In this document: piece after piece, positions 8,537 through 17,277 of the stretch
Layout of the letters: every line of letters begins with the position of its first letter
Numbering within the stretch: the first letter of the stretch is position 1
Program-made: the position numbers and the translations under genes
The notes under the pieces: model-generated
What the model was told of the DNA's origin: nothing
Databases searched by the model: none
What the model saw: the letters and a program-made list of their open reading frames with translations, nothing else
Source of the DNA: Achromobacter marplatensis
Lineage (GTDB): Bacteria > Pseudomonadota > Gammaproteobacteria > Burkholderiales > Burkholderiaceae_B
DNA: 64,000 nucleotides
Direction: 5' to 3'
Assembly (NCBI RefSeq): GCF_002209535.1
Contig: NZ_NJIG01000001.1
Location: forward strand, 372,001 to 436,000

Positions 8537-9583
8537 ATGAAGAAGTCTCTTGTTTTCGCCGCCGTCGCTGCCAGCTTGCTGGCAGGCGCCGTCCACGCGC
8601 AAGATCTGCCCAAAACCCAGTTGAAGGTCGTGGGAGGCCTGTCCAACCTGACCGCCTACAACGACTACGAAAAGCCGTTCTGGACCAAGACCATCCCCGA
8701 GCTGTCCAAAGGGCAGGTTACGGCGGACATCAAGGGCTTCAATGAAATGGGCTTGAAGGGCCCCGAACTGCTGCGCCTGATGTCGCAGGGCGTGATTGAA
8801 TTCGGCACCGCGACCCTGTCGTACTTCGCCAGCGACAACCCCATCAACGAAGCGATCGACCTGGCCGGCCTGGCGCCGGACGTCAAGACCGCGCGCGCCG
8901 TCACCGAAGCGTTCGAACCCGTCTACGCCAAGCTGTATGGCGAAGGCAGCAACGTCAAGCTGCTGGGCATCTCGACCTATCCGGCACAAGTGCTGTTCTG
9001 CAATGCCGAGATCAAGAGCCTGGCTGACATCAAGGGCAAGAAGGTGCGCACCAGCAGCCGCACCACGGCCGAATTCGTTGAAGCGCTGGGTGGTTCCAGC
9101 GTCACCATGGCCTTCGGCGAAGTGGTCCCGGCCCTGCAGAACAAGGTGGTCGATTGCGCCATCACGGGTTCGCTGTCGGGCTATTCGGCCAAGTGGTACG
9201 AGGTCTCCACGCACCTGGTCGCGCTGCCCATCAACTGGAACCAGCAGATCCACGCCGTCAACCAGAAAGCCTGGGACAAGCTGGATCCCGCGGTTCGTAC
9301 TTTCCTTCAGGCCAACGTGAAGACGCTGGTCGACAACATCTGGGAAGCCGCCGCGCGCCAGACGCAGGAAGGCTATGACTGCAACACCGGTGCCGCCGCG
9401 TGCCCGTTCCCGGTCAAGGGCAAGATGGTCCTGGTGCAGCCCACCGAGGCCGACCAGGCCCTGCTCAAGAAGGTCGCCCAGGAAGCCGTCCTGCCGAAGT
9501 GGGCCGCGCGTTGCTCGGCGCAGTGCGTCAAGGACTTCAACGCCACCATCGGCAAGACGCTGGGTCTGACCGCCAGCAAGTAA
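8537..9583 (+). CDS. TRAP transporter substrate-binding protein (DctP family), system 1
   Basis: A 348-residue periplasmic protein with a Sec signal peptide (MKKSLVFAAVAASLLAGAVHAQ, cut after HAQ). It has the DctP fold markers: central LADIKGKKVRTSSRTTAEFVEALGG with the conserved arginine region that binds a carboxylate, then MAFGEVVPALQNKVVDCAITG. Unusually for the family the C-terminal third has four cysteines in two close pairs (YDCNTGAAACPF and RCSAQC), which could form periplasmic disulfides. AGGAG at 8524-8528 supports the ATG at 8537. It is the first of a DctP-DctQ-DctM set. The ligand is probably an organic acid or amide acid handled by the downstream DUF2848 protein and amidase. Confidence 0.93.
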   Translation: MKKSLVFAAVAASLLAGAVHAQDLPKTQLKVVGGLSNLTAYNDYEKPFWTKTIPELSKGQVTADIKGFNEMGLKGPELLRLMSQGVIEFGTATLSYFASDNPINEAIDLAGLAPDVKTARAVTEAFEPVYAKLYGEGSNVKLLGISTYPAQVLFCNAEIKSLADIKGKKVRTSSRTTAEFVEALGGSSVTMAFGEVVPALQNKVVDCAITGSLSGYSAKWYEVSTHLVALPINWNQQIHAVNQKAWDKLDPAVRTFLQANVKTLVDNIWEAAARQTQEGYDCNTGAAACPFPVKGKMVLVQPTEADQALLKKVAQEAVLPKWAARCSAQCVKDFNATIGKTLGLTASK

Positions 9584-9664
9584 GCGCCGTCGCGCGCCGC
9601 CGCCTTGCGCGGCGGCGCGTTGCAAGGCAAGTCATTACGGGCGTTGCCCGCAAAGGTTCCATTC

Positions 9665-10285
9665 ATGACCCAAACCGAACACTTCCGCCTGCTTGGCGGC
9701 CTGTTGCGGCGCGCCGAGAGTTTTTCTCGCGCGGCCGTATGGGCCGGCGGCGCCTTGACGGTGGCCAGCGTGCTGCTGATCTCCTTTGACGTCCTTGCCC
9801 GCAAATTCCTGGGCTTCACCACGGGCGGCGCCGACGAGTTGTCCAGCTATGCCTTTGCCATCAGCACCTCGTGGGCGCTGGCGTTCGCCACGCTGCAGCG
9901 CGCCAACGTGCGTGTCGACGTGCTTTATCAATACCTGCCGGTGCGCCTGTCCGCTGCGCTGGACTGGATCTCCATGGTGGCGATGGCCGTCTTCATGGTG
10001 TTCCTGACGTACTACGCCTACGAGGTGGTCCAGACCTCATGGGCACAGAAATCCGCCGCCAATACGCCGCTGGCCACCCCGTTGTGGATCCCGCAAGGGC
10101 TTTGGCTGCTGGGGCTGGCCTGGATGTGCATCACGGTCGCCCTGATGCTGGCGCGCGCTTCCGCCGCGCTGGTCACGGGCGACATCGAACTGGTCAAGCA
10201 GATCTGCGGCGTGCGTTCGGCGCAGGAAGAAGCCGACGAAGAAGCCGCCGCGGGCGAGCGCATGGTGAAGGGAGAGGCCGCATGA
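9665..10285 (+). CDS. TRAP transporter small permease (DctQ family), system 1
   Basis: A 206-residue membrane protein with four hydrophobic segments (around residues 17-37, 50-70, 95-118 and 145-168), the layout of DctQ. The family stretch ISFDVLARKFLG and the later TPLWIPQGLWLLG are present. The C-terminus is acidic and long (AQEEADEEAAAGERMVKGEA). It overlaps the large permease gene by four bases (ATGA), so translation is coupled. The ATG at 9665 follows a weak ribosome site; an upstream in-frame start at 9605 would add residues unlike the family. Confidence 0.92.
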   Translation: MTQTEHFRLLGGLLRRAESFSRAAVWAGGALTVASVLLISFDVLARKFLGFTTGGADELSSYAFAISTSWALAFATLQRANVRVDVLYQYLPVRLSAALDWISMVAMAVFMVFLTYYAYEVVQTSWAQKSAANTPLATPLWIPQGLWLLGLAWMCITVALMLARASAALVTGDIELVKQICGVRSAQEEADEEAAAGERMVKGEAA

Positions 10286-11565
10286 TTTCCACCGCATTGA
10301 CCTTATTGCTGGTGCTGATCGGCCTGTCCATTCCGGTGGGCGCGGCGCTTGGCGTGCTGGGCCTGATCCTGGACCCGCTGTTCTCGATGCTGCCGCTGTC
10401 GCGCGCCATCGGCGAGATTTCCTGGAGCTCGAACAACGAGTTCCTGCTGGTGGCGATTCCCCTGTTCATCATGCTGGGTGAGGTGCTGCTGCGCGCAGGC
10501 TTTGCCGAACGCATGTACGGCGCGATGAGCCTGTGGCTGTCGTGGCTGCCGGGCGGGCTGATGCATGCCAACATCGGCGCGTCCACGCTGTTTTCGGCCA
10601 CGTCGGGCTCCAGCGTGGCCACTGCGGCCACGGTGGGCACGGTCGCCCTTCCGCAGATCCGCAAGTATGGCTACAACGAGCCCCTGTTCCTGGGCAGCCT
10701 GGCCGCCGGCGGCACGCTGGGCATCCTGATTCCGCCCTCGATCAACCTGGTCATCTATGGCGTGCTGACGAATTCGTCGGTGCCCAAGCTGTACCTGGCC
10801 GGCATCATTCCCGGCTTTGCGATGGCGGCCTTGTTCATGCTGACGGTCGTGATCGCCTGCGTGGCCAAGCCCTCGTGGGGCGGCAAGAAGATCCATGCGA
10901 CCTGGGGTCAACGATTCGCCAGCCTGGTACATCTGGCGCCGCCCATGGGCATCTTCTTCCTGGTGGTGGGCTCCATTTACGCGGGGCTTGCGACGCCCAC
11001 CGAGGCCGCGGCGCTGGGCGTGCTGGGCGCCTTCATCCTTGCGGCATGGTTCCGCCGGTTGAACTGGTCGATGCTGCGCGAAGTGCTGGAAGGCACGATG
11101 CGATCCACGGCGATGATCATGCTGATTGTCATCGCAGCCAGCTTCCTGAACTTCGTCATGTCGGCCACCGGCCTGACCGACGCGCTGACCAAGTCGATTA
11201 CTGGCCTGGGCCTGTCGCCCGGCTGGATGTTGCTGATCGTGGTGATTTTCTACCTGGTGCTGGGCTGCTTCATGGAAACGCTGTCCATGATGATCACGAC
11301 GATCCCGATCGTCGCGCCCATCATGATCGCGCTGGGCTACGACCCGATCTGGCTGGGCATCGTGATCATCATCCTGGTTGAAGCCGCCCTGATCACGCCG
11401 CCTGTCGGTCTGAACCTGTTCGTGGTGCAAAGTCTGCGCAAGGCCGGATCCATGAGCGCGGTCATCGTCGGCAGCTTGCCGTTCGTCCTCGCCATGTTCG
11501 TGATGCTGGCCCTGTTGGCGTTCTGGCCCGACCTGGCGTTGTGGCTGCCGCGCGCCTTCGGTTGA
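10282..11565 (+). CDS. TRAP transporter large permease (DctM family), system 1
   Basis: A 427-residue, very hydrophobic protein of about twelve helices that carries the Na+-driven transport path. Family signatures include LHANIGASTLFSATSGSSVA-like residues at ~85-105 (written here as HANIGASTLFSATSGSS), LGILIPPSINLVIYG, and the C-terminal EAALITPPVGLNLFVVQS. The start codon overlaps the DctQ stop. The open frame extends 137 codons upstream in the DctQ region, but that part is only the shadow frame of DctQ. Confidence 0.95.
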   Translation: MISTALTLLLVLIGLSIPVGAALGVLGLILDPLFSMLPLSRAIGEISWSSNNEFLLVAIPLFIMLGEVLLRAGFAERMYGAMSLWLSWLPGGLMHANIGASTLFSATSGSSVATAATVGTVALPQIRKYGYNEPLFLGSLAAGGTLGILIPPSINLVIYGVLTNSSVPKLYLAGIIPGFAMAALFMLTVVIACVAKPSWGGKKIHATWGQRFASLVHLAPPMGIFFLVVGSIYAGLATPTEAAALGVLGAFILAAWFRRLNWSMLREVLEGTMRSTAMIMLIVIAASFLNFVMSATGLTDALTKSITGLGLSPGWMLLIVVIFYLVLGCFMETLSMMITTIPIVAPIMIALGYDPIWLGIVIIILVEAALITPPVGLNLFVVQSLRKAGSMSAVIVGSLPFVLAMFVMLALLAFWPDLALWLPRAFG

Positions 11566-11636
11566 TTCCCTATCCGTACCGGCGGCGGCCCGGCCTGGGT
11601 CGCCCCGTTCCCTCCCTTTGAATCCGCAGGACTGAT

Positions 11637-12320
11637 ATGAAAGCCGTATTCAACATCGACGACGCTAATCCCCGCCAGGTGGAAGTGGACTTCAACACGC
11701 TGATCGTGGCCGGCTGGGCCGGGCGCGACATCGCCGCCATCGAGCACCACATCGAAGAGCTGGCCGCCATCGGCGTGCCGCGCCCGACCAGCGTGCCGCT
11801 GTACTACCGCATCGCCGACAACCAGCTGACCCAGGCCGAAAGCGTGCAGGCCGTGGGCGAAGAATCCTCGGGCGAGGTCGAGACCTTCGTCTTCGCCGTG
11901 GACGGGGAGATGTACGTCAGCATCGCGTCCGACCATACCGACCGCAAACTGGAGACGGTCAGCGTCGCCATGTCCAAGCAGGTCTGCGTCAAGCCGGTTG
12001 CCACCGGCGCCTGGCGCCTGGCCGACGTGGCCGACTATTGGGATGAACTGGTCATCCGCTCCTACATCGTCGAGAACGGCGAAAAGGTGCTGTACCAGGA
12101 AGGCCCGCTGTCCACGCTGCGCACGCCGCAGGACCTGATCGCCGGTTACACCGGCGGCGCGGCCGTCCTGCCGCAAGGCGCCGGCATGACCTGCGGCACG
12201 GTGGGTGCCATTGGCGGCATCCGCGCGGCGGCGGACTTCACCATGGAACTGTTCGACCCGCGCCGCCAACGCACGCTGAGTCACCGCTATCATGTCGAAT
12301 CGCTGCCTGTGGTGGCCTGA
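11637..12320 (+). CDS. DUF2848 family protein
   Basis: A 227-residue cytosolic protein that I recognise as DUF2848 from blocks such as VAGWAGRDIAAIEHHIEELA, RPTSVPLYYRIA, SSGEVETFVF, and SDHTDRKLETVSVAMSKQVC followed by KPVA. No signal peptide or membrane segment. The family has no firm biochemical role; some features recall fumarylacetoacetate-hydrolase-like folds, which I cannot confirm here. It lies between the TRAP permease gene (71-bp gap) and an amidase gene (88-bp gap), so it probably acts on the imported compound or its product. A strong hairpin follows it. Confidence 0.85.
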   Translation: MKAVFNIDDANPRQVEVDFNTLIVAGWAGRDIAAIEHHIEELAAIGVPRPTSVPLYYRIADNQLTQAESVQAVGEESSGEVETFVFAVDGEMYVSIASDHTDRKLETVSVAMSKQVCVKPVATGAWRLADVADYWDELVIRSYIVENGEKVLYQEGPLSTLRTPQDLIAGYTGGAAVLPQGAGMTCGTVGAIGGIRAAADFTMELFDPRRQRTLSHRYHVESLPVVA

Positions 12321-12346
12321 TTCCGGTTTCGCACGGTATTGATCGC

Positions 12347-12373
12347 CAGGCGCACCTCTTGAGGCTGCGCCTG
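12347..12373 (+). terminator. strong hairpin between DUF2848 and amidase genes
   Basis: CAGGCGCA (12347-12354) pairs fully with TGCGCCTG (12366-12373), and the interior CCTC/GAGG adds four more pairs around a TT loop, with one bulged C. There is no long T-run, only a TTTT 12 bp after the stem, so it may slow or reduce read-through or protect the upstream mRNA end rather than stop transcription fully. Confidence 0.5.
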
Positions 12374-12408
12374 TCCGCACTTTTACGCCGCAAGACGGCA
12401 CTAGGACA

Positions 12409-13761
12409 ATGATGGTTTCGACCTTGAATGAACTGACCTTGGCCCTGAGCGAGGGCCGCACCACCGCTGTGCAACTGACTGAGGCCGCGCTGGCGCGCGC
12501 CCGGGACGAGGCGGGCGAGGGCGCTCGTGTGTTTACGAAGCTGTATACGGAATCGGCGTTGGCCCAGGCGCGCGCCTCCGATACCTTGCGCGCGGCCGGC
12601 ATTGTGCGGTCTGCGGTGGAAGGCCTGCCCATCAGCATCAAGGACCTCTTCGACATCGAAGGCGAAACCACGATGGCCGGCTCGGTGGCGCGCGAAGGCG
12701 AACCGGCGGCCGACGAGAATGCCGAAGTCGTGCAGCGCCTGATCGCGGCGGGCGCGGTCATCATCGGCCGCACCAACATGACCGAATTCGCGTATTCGGG
12801 CCTGGGCATCAACCCGCACTACGGCACGCCGCTGAACCCCTACGACCGCGCGACCGGCCGCATTCCGGGCGGCTCGTCCTCGGGCGCTGCCGTGTCGGTG
12901 GCCGACGGCATGGCCGTTGCCGGCATCGGGTCGGACACCGGTGGTTCGGTGCGCATCCCGGCCGCGCTGTGCGGCCTGACGGGTTTCAAGCCCAGCGCCT
13001 GGCGGGTTTCCATGACCGGCGTGCTGCCGCTGTCGGCCAACCTGGATTCCATCGGCCCCATCGCCGCCAGCGTGCGCTGCTGCGCGGAGCTGGACGCCAT
13101 CCTGTCGGGTGACGGCGGCCCCGTGCCGGAGGCGCTGCCGCTGCGCGGCCTGCGCCTGGCCGTGCCGACGACCCTGGCGCTGGACGCCATGGAAAAGCAC
13201 GTGGCCGACAGCTTCGCCGCCGCCGTGGCGCGCCTGAAGGAAGCGGGCGCTATGGTCGACGAAATCGCCATTCCCGAATTCGCGGAGTTGGGCAACATCA
13301 ACAGCAAGGGCGGCTTCACCGCCGCGGAAGCCTGGGCCTGGCACCGCGGCCTGATCGCCCGCGCCGGCAAGCGCTACGACCCGCGCGTCGTGTCGCGCAT
13401 CATGCGTGGGCAGGACATGTCGGCCGCCGACTACCTGGATTTGCTGGACGCCCGCGAAGCCTGGGTGGCGGCCGTGGACCGCCGTATCGCCGGCTACGAC
13501 GCCCTGATCATGCCGACCACGCCCATCGTGGCCCCCGCAGTGGCGGACCTGGCAGCTTCCGACGAGGCCTACTACGCGGCCAACGGCCTGATCCTGCGCA
13601 ACCCCACGCTGATCAATTTCCTGGATGGCTGCGCCCTGTCGCTGCCGTGCCACGCGCAGGGCACGGCGCCGGTGGGGCTGATGATCGCGGGCAGCAACGG
13701 CGCCGACCGCCGTATCCTGGCGATCGGCCTGTCGGTCGAAGAGCGCCTGGCCGCGCGCTGA
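12409..13761 (+). CDS. amidase (amidase signature family)
   Basis: A 450-residue amide hydrolase with the Ser-cisSer-Lys triad visible: Lys78 in PISIKDLFD, cis-Ser156 in RIPGGSSSGA, and nucleophile Ser180 in GSDTGGSVRIPA; the 24-residue Ser-Ser spacing is the family standard. It ends soon after the core, without the extra C-terminal domain of allophanate hydrolase. The start may be either of two adjacent ATG codons (12409, 12412). The context (TRAP uptake, DUF2848, framed by two related LysR genes) suggests hydrolysis of an imported amide or ureido acid. It is not GatA: no gatB/gatC nearby and the substrate loops differ. Confidence 0.93.
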   Translation: MMVSTLNELTLALSEGRTTAVQLTEAALARARDEAGEGARVFTKLYTESALAQARASDTLRAAGIVRSAVEGLPISIKDLFDIEGETTMAGSVAREGEPAADENAEVVQRLIAAGAVIIGRTNMTEFAYSGLGINPHYGTPLNPYDRATGRIPGGSSSGAAVSVADGMAVAGIGSDTGGSVRIPAALCGLTGFKPSAWRVSMTGVLPLSANLDSIGPIAASVRCCAELDAILSGDGGPVPEALPLRGLRLAVPTTLALDAMEKHVADSFAAAVARLKEAGAMVDEIAIPEFAELGNINSKGGFTAAEAWAWHRGLIARAGKRYDPRVVSRIMRGQDMSAADYLDLLDAREAWVAAVDRRIAGYDALIMPTTPIVAPAVADLAASDEAYYAANGLILRNPTLINFLDGCALSLPCHAQGTAPVGLMIAGSNGADRRILAIGLSVEERLAAR

Positions 13762-13881
13762 TCGCAGGCCATGCCAAAGACGGGCGGGGCAGGGCGCGGG
13801 CAGGCCGTGCCGCAGCCCGTCTGCGGCTAAGATGAGGATTGGGATTGCACACGCTGTGGGCATACGCGGGACGCCGGCTCC

Positions 13882-14793
13882 ATGATCGATCTGCGCAATA
13901 TCGAAACATTCTTTTGGGTTGCCACCCTGGGCGGGTTCCGCGCTGCCGCTGAAAAGCTGAACGCGACGCAACCGGCGATTTCGCAGCGCATCGCGTCGCT
14001 GGAATCAGACCTGGGCATCCGCCTGTTCGACCGCGACGCCCGCGGCATCAAGCTCACGGGCAAGGGCCGTGAATTGCTGTCCCACGCCGAGCGCATGCTG
14101 CAGCTGCGGCGCGACATGCAAGAGGCCGCAGCCGCCAAGAGCATCATGAGCGGCACGCTCAGGCTGGGCGTCTCCGAGACGATCGTCCACACCTGGCTGC
14201 CCACGCTGATGGAGTATCTGCACGACAGCTACCCGGCCTTGATGGTCGAGATCCAGGTCGATACGACCACCATGCTGAAGTCGCAACTGGCCGCGCGCCA
14301 GATCGACCTGGCGTTTCTGCTGGGGCCGATGGAAGAGCCCCGCGTGGAAAACCTGTACCTGTGCAACTACCCGCTAAGCTGGGTCGCCAGCCCGAAGCTG
14401 AAGGTCGGACGGCAGCCCATCAGCCTGAAACGGCTGGCGGAGTGGCCGGTCATTACCTATTCGTCCACCACGGATCCGCACCGCTCGGTTCGGCAGCTGA
14501 TGCTGCAGGCCGGCGTGGAGTCGCCGCGCATGTACGGGAGCTCCGCGCTCAGCGTCATCGTGCGCATGGCGCAGGACGGCATCGGCACGGCGGTGATCGC
14601 GCCGGTCATCCTGCGCAAAGAACTTGCCCAGGGCGAATTGCGCATCCTGGAAGTGAAGGCGCCGGCCTTGCCGCCCTTGCATTACACGGCCTGCTGGATG
14701 CAGGGCCCCGACAGCCAGATTCCCCGCGTGGTGGCCGAAGCCGCGCAGCAGATCGCGCGTGAAGACGCACTGCGCCATCCGGCAAAACCCTGA
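13882..14793 (+). CDS. LysR-family regulator B (paralogue of regulator A at 7215)
   Basis: A 303-residue LysR regulator starting MIDLRNIETFFWVATLGGFR. Side by side with the product of 7215-8120 it shares the HTH (ATQPAISQRIASLESDLG), LLSHAERMLQLRRDM, SETIVHTWLPTLMEYLHDSY, QIDLAFLLGP, RMYGSSALSVIVRMAQDG and CWMQGPDS, so the two arose by duplication. It follows the amidase gene by 120 bp on the same strand and precedes the DUF1445 gene. A copy of the shared 20-bp site lies 24 bp after its stop. Confidence 0.92.
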   Translation: MIDLRNIETFFWVATLGGFRAAAEKLNATQPAISQRIASLESDLGIRLFDRDARGIKLTGKGRELLSHAERMLQLRRDMQEAAAAKSIMSGTLRLGVSETIVHTWLPTLMEYLHDSYPALMVEIQVDTTTMLKSQLAARQIDLAFLLGPMEEPRVENLYLCNYPLSWVASPKLKVGRQPISLKRLAEWPVITYSSTTDPHRSVRQLMLQAGVESPRMYGSSALSVIVRMAQDGIGTAVIAPVILRKELAQGELRILEVKAPALPPLHYTACWMQGPDSQIPRVVAEAAQQIAREDALRHPAKP

Positions 14794-14815
14794 TAAGGAA
14801 TGTTGATCGGGGTCT

Positions 14816-14836
14816 ATCGCAACATGTGATTAGACG
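14816..14836. promoter_or_regulatory. candidate LysR operator, copy 2
   Basis: TCGCAACATGTGATTAGACG at 14817-14836, preceded by A, gives ATCG-N7-TGAT, the partner of the site at 8281-8300. TGCAATG recurs at 14854-14860, the same 37-bp offset as in copy 1, and ATCAAT follows at nearly the same place (offset 50 versus 51). The site lies 57 bp upstream of the DUF1445 start codon, a place suited to activation by a LysR protein. Confidence 0.62.
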
Positions 14837-14892
14837 ACCGCTTGTACTTCCGGTGCAATGCCCCCTATCAATCACACATCCAGGGGATAGGC

Positions 14893-15699
14893 ATGGCACA
14901 GGGCATGGCAGGTCGGGACAGTGTTGCGTTGGCGCGGCAGGCGCGCCTGGACGCCCGCAGCGGCAAGCTGACAGGGCCCACGGCGAATCTCGCGCCGGGG
15001 CACGTGCAGGCCAATCTGGCCATCCTGCCGCGTGCACTGGCAGCCGACTTCCTGCATTTTTGCCAACGCAACCCCAAACCATGCCCGTTGCTGGCCATGT
15101 CCGAACCAGGCGACCCCGCATTGCCGGAATTGGGCCACGATATCGACATCCGCAGCGACATTCCGCGCTACCGGGTCTGGAAAGACGGGGAACTGGTCGC
15201 CGAGCCCACGGATGTCCGCGATATCTGGCGCGACGACCTCGTCTCGTTCCTGATCGGCTGTTCATTTTCCTTCGAAGAAGCCATGCTGGATAACGGCCTG
15301 CCGGTGCGCCATATCGAACAGGGCTGCAATGTGCCCATGTACCGCACCAGTGTGCCGACGCATGCCGCTGGCGTATTCGGCGGCCCCCTGGTGGTGTCGA
15401 TGCGGCCCTTGAAGGCGGCCGACGCGATCCGCGCCATCCAGGTCACGTCGCGCTTTCCTTCCGTGCACGGCGCACCCGTCCATATCGGCGACCCCGCATT
15501 AATCGGGATTGCCGACATCAACCAGCCGGATTACGGTGATGCAGTCGAGATACGCGAGGGCGAGTTGCCCGTATTCTGGGCCTGCGGGGTGACGCCGCAG
15601 TCGGTCGTGGCTGCCGTGCGCCCGGAATTCTGCATCACCCACGCGCCGGGCCACATGCTGGTCACGGACCTGATCAACAGCCGGATGGCGATTCTTTGA
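14893..15699 (+). CDS. DUF1445 / YcsI family protein (D-glutamate cyclase-like, putative hydro-lyase)
   Basis: A 268-residue protein of the UPF0317/DUF1445 family. Recognisable blocks: [20 protein letters not shown] with NLAILP at the N-terminus, [16 protein letters not shown] in the middle, [17 protein letters not shown], and [20 protein letters not shown] then [10 protein letters not shown] at the C-terminus. In animals the related domain is part of mitochondrial D-glutamate cyclase, which makes 5-oxo-D-proline; bacterial members are often called putative hydro-lyases and occur with 5-oxoprolinase or allophanate-hydrolase-like genes. ATG at 14893 follows AGGGGATAG. It lies between LysR regulator B and the Liv-type ABC operon. 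Activity not proven here. Confidence 0.86.
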   Translation: MAQGMAGRDSVALARQARLDARSGKLTGPTANLAPGHVQANLAILPRALAADFLHFCQRNPKPCPLLAMSEPGDPALPELGHDIDIRSDIPRYRVWKDGELVAEPTDVRDIWRDDLVSFLIGCSFSFEEAMLDNGLPVRHIEQGCNVPMYRTSVPTHAAGVFGGPLVVSMRPLKAADAIRAIQVTSRFPSVHGAPVHIGDPALIGIADINQPDYGDAVEIREGELPVFWACGVTPQSVVAAVRPEFCITHAPGHMLVTDLINSRMAIL

Positions 15700-15977
15700 C
15701 GGTTGCGCAGGCCGCGCGACGCGGGATCTGACCCTACTAATCAGCCATTTGTCAGCACGAAGCAGTTAGAACCACCCAGACGGCGATTTTTCAGCCGTAC
15801 CAGTTGTGCCACCAAAACGATCCATTAAAGGACAAGGGGAAAAGGCGACAACCGTTCAGCACCCAATGTCTTGCGGCTTGCCGCAGGACGGCGGGCTGCC
15901 GCGAGTCCGTTCGTTCCAGGCCGGGGCTGCCGCCCGGCGCATTGCTTTCCAAGTTGGTTTATTCCAGGAGTCTAGTA

Positions 15978-17228
15978 ATGAAGATGAAGCTCATTGCGGG
16001 TGTCGCCGCAAGTCTGGCGTTGCTGAGCGCCGTGCCTGCCCAGGCGCAGCAGAAGACGGTGCGTATCGGGGCGATCTACCCCTTGTCGGGCGCCTTGGCG
16101 TCCACCGGTGCCGAAATCAAGGCTGCGGTCGAACTGGCCGTCGATATCGTCAATAACCCGCATCCCGAGCTGGAAGGGATTCCGCTTGCCGCCGGCAGCG
16201 GCCTGCCCGCGCTGGGCGGCGCCAAGATCGAAGTGGTGTTCGGGGATTCCCAAGGCAAGCCCGAAGTCGGCCTGGCCGACGCGCAGCGCCTGATCGATCA
16301 GGAGAAGGTCGTGGCCTTGACTGGCGCCTACCAGTCCGCCGTCACCAAGACGGCCAGCCGCATCGCCGAGCAACGCGGCATTCCCTACGTCAACGGCGAG
16401 TCCAGCAGCCCGGACCTGACCGAACGCGGCTACAAGTGGTTCTTCCGCACCTCGCCCAACGACGATACGTTCGTTGAAAACATGATGCAGTTCCTGGACG
16501 GCATCAAGGCGGTGCCGACCGCCAAGATCGCCGTGGTGTATGAAAACACCGACTTCGGCGTGAACACGTACAAGGCCGTGGAGAAGTTCGCCAAGCAGTA
16601 CAAGCGGGAATTGGTGGCCAACATCGCGTACAGCGCGGGTTCGGCGTCAGTGACGGCCGAAGTCCAGAAGCTGGCTGCTGCCCGCGCCGACGTGGCGATC
16701 TTCGCCAGCTACACGTCCGACGCCATGCTGTTCGTGCGCACGATGCGCGAAAGCAAGTATGCGCCGCCGGTGCTGCTGGCCAACGACGCCGGCTTCATCG
16801 ATTCGCGCTTCGTGCAGGAAGTGGGCCCGCAAGTGCAGGGTGTGCTGACACGCGACGTGTGGGGCAACGACGTCGCCGCGGCCAAGGCGGGGTTGAAGAA
16901 GATCAACGACATGTACAAGGCCAAGACGGGCAAGGACCTGAACGGCAACAACGCGCGTTCGATGCAGGGCGTGCTGGTGCTGGCCGACGCCATCAACCGC
17001 GCCGGCTCAACGGACCCCGAGGCCATCCGCAAGGCCCTGGCCGCCACGGACCTGGGTGAAGCGCAGGTGGCGATGCCCTGGGCCGGCGTGCAGTTCGACG
17101 CCAAGGGCCAGAACACCAAGGGTTCGGGCTTGATCCTGGAGCTCAAGGGCTCGTCCTACCAGACGGTATGGCCGGAAAAATACCGCACCGACAAGACGCT
17201 GCCCACGCTGCCGTTCTCCTGGAAGTAA
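15978..17228 (+). CDS. Liv-type ABC transporter substrate-binding protein
   Basis: A 416-residue periplasmic protein with signal peptide MKMKLIAGVAASLALLSAVP..AQAQ. The type 1 periplasmic fold is shown by IGAIYPLSGALASTGAEIKA, the mid-domain ALTGAYQSAVTKTASRIAEQ with GIPYVNGESSSPDLTERG, and IAVVYENTDFGVNTYKAVEK. It binds the substrate for the four downstream genes. Such proteins bind branched-chain amino acids, amides, urea or aromatic acids, and the sequence alone does not decide. CAGGAG at 15965-15970 fixes the ATG at 15978. The 278 bp upstream show no riboswitch I can recognise. Confidence 0.92.
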   Translation: MKMKLIAGVAASLALLSAVPAQAQQKTVRIGAIYPLSGALASTGAEIKAAVELAVDIVNNPHPELEGIPLAAGSGLPALGGAKIEVVFGDSQGKPEVGLADAQRLIDQEKVVALTGAYQSAVTKTASRIAEQRGIPYVNGESSSPDLTERGYKWFFRTSPNDDTFVENMMQFLDGIKAVPTAKIAVVYENTDFGVNTYKAVEKFAKQYKRELVANIAYSAGSASVTAEVQKLAAARADVAIFASYTSDAMLFVRTMRESKYAPPVLLANDAGFIDSRFVQEVGPQVQGVLTRDVWGNDVAAAKAGLKKINDMYKAKTGKDLNGNNARSMQGVLVLADAINRAGSTDPEAIRKALAATDLGEAQVAMPWAGVQFDAKGQNTKGSGLILELKGSSYQTVWPEKYRTDKTLPTLPFSWK

Positions 17229-17277
17229 ACCGCTTTCTTGCGTGGCGGGCCGCGGGGGTCCGCCACAGGAGCCCTCC

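Noticed and set aside
15700-15977. Possible riboswitch ahead of the Liv-type binding-protein gene
   Set aside because: A long leader is present, but I could not find the conserved core of glycine, guanidine or other known riboswitches.
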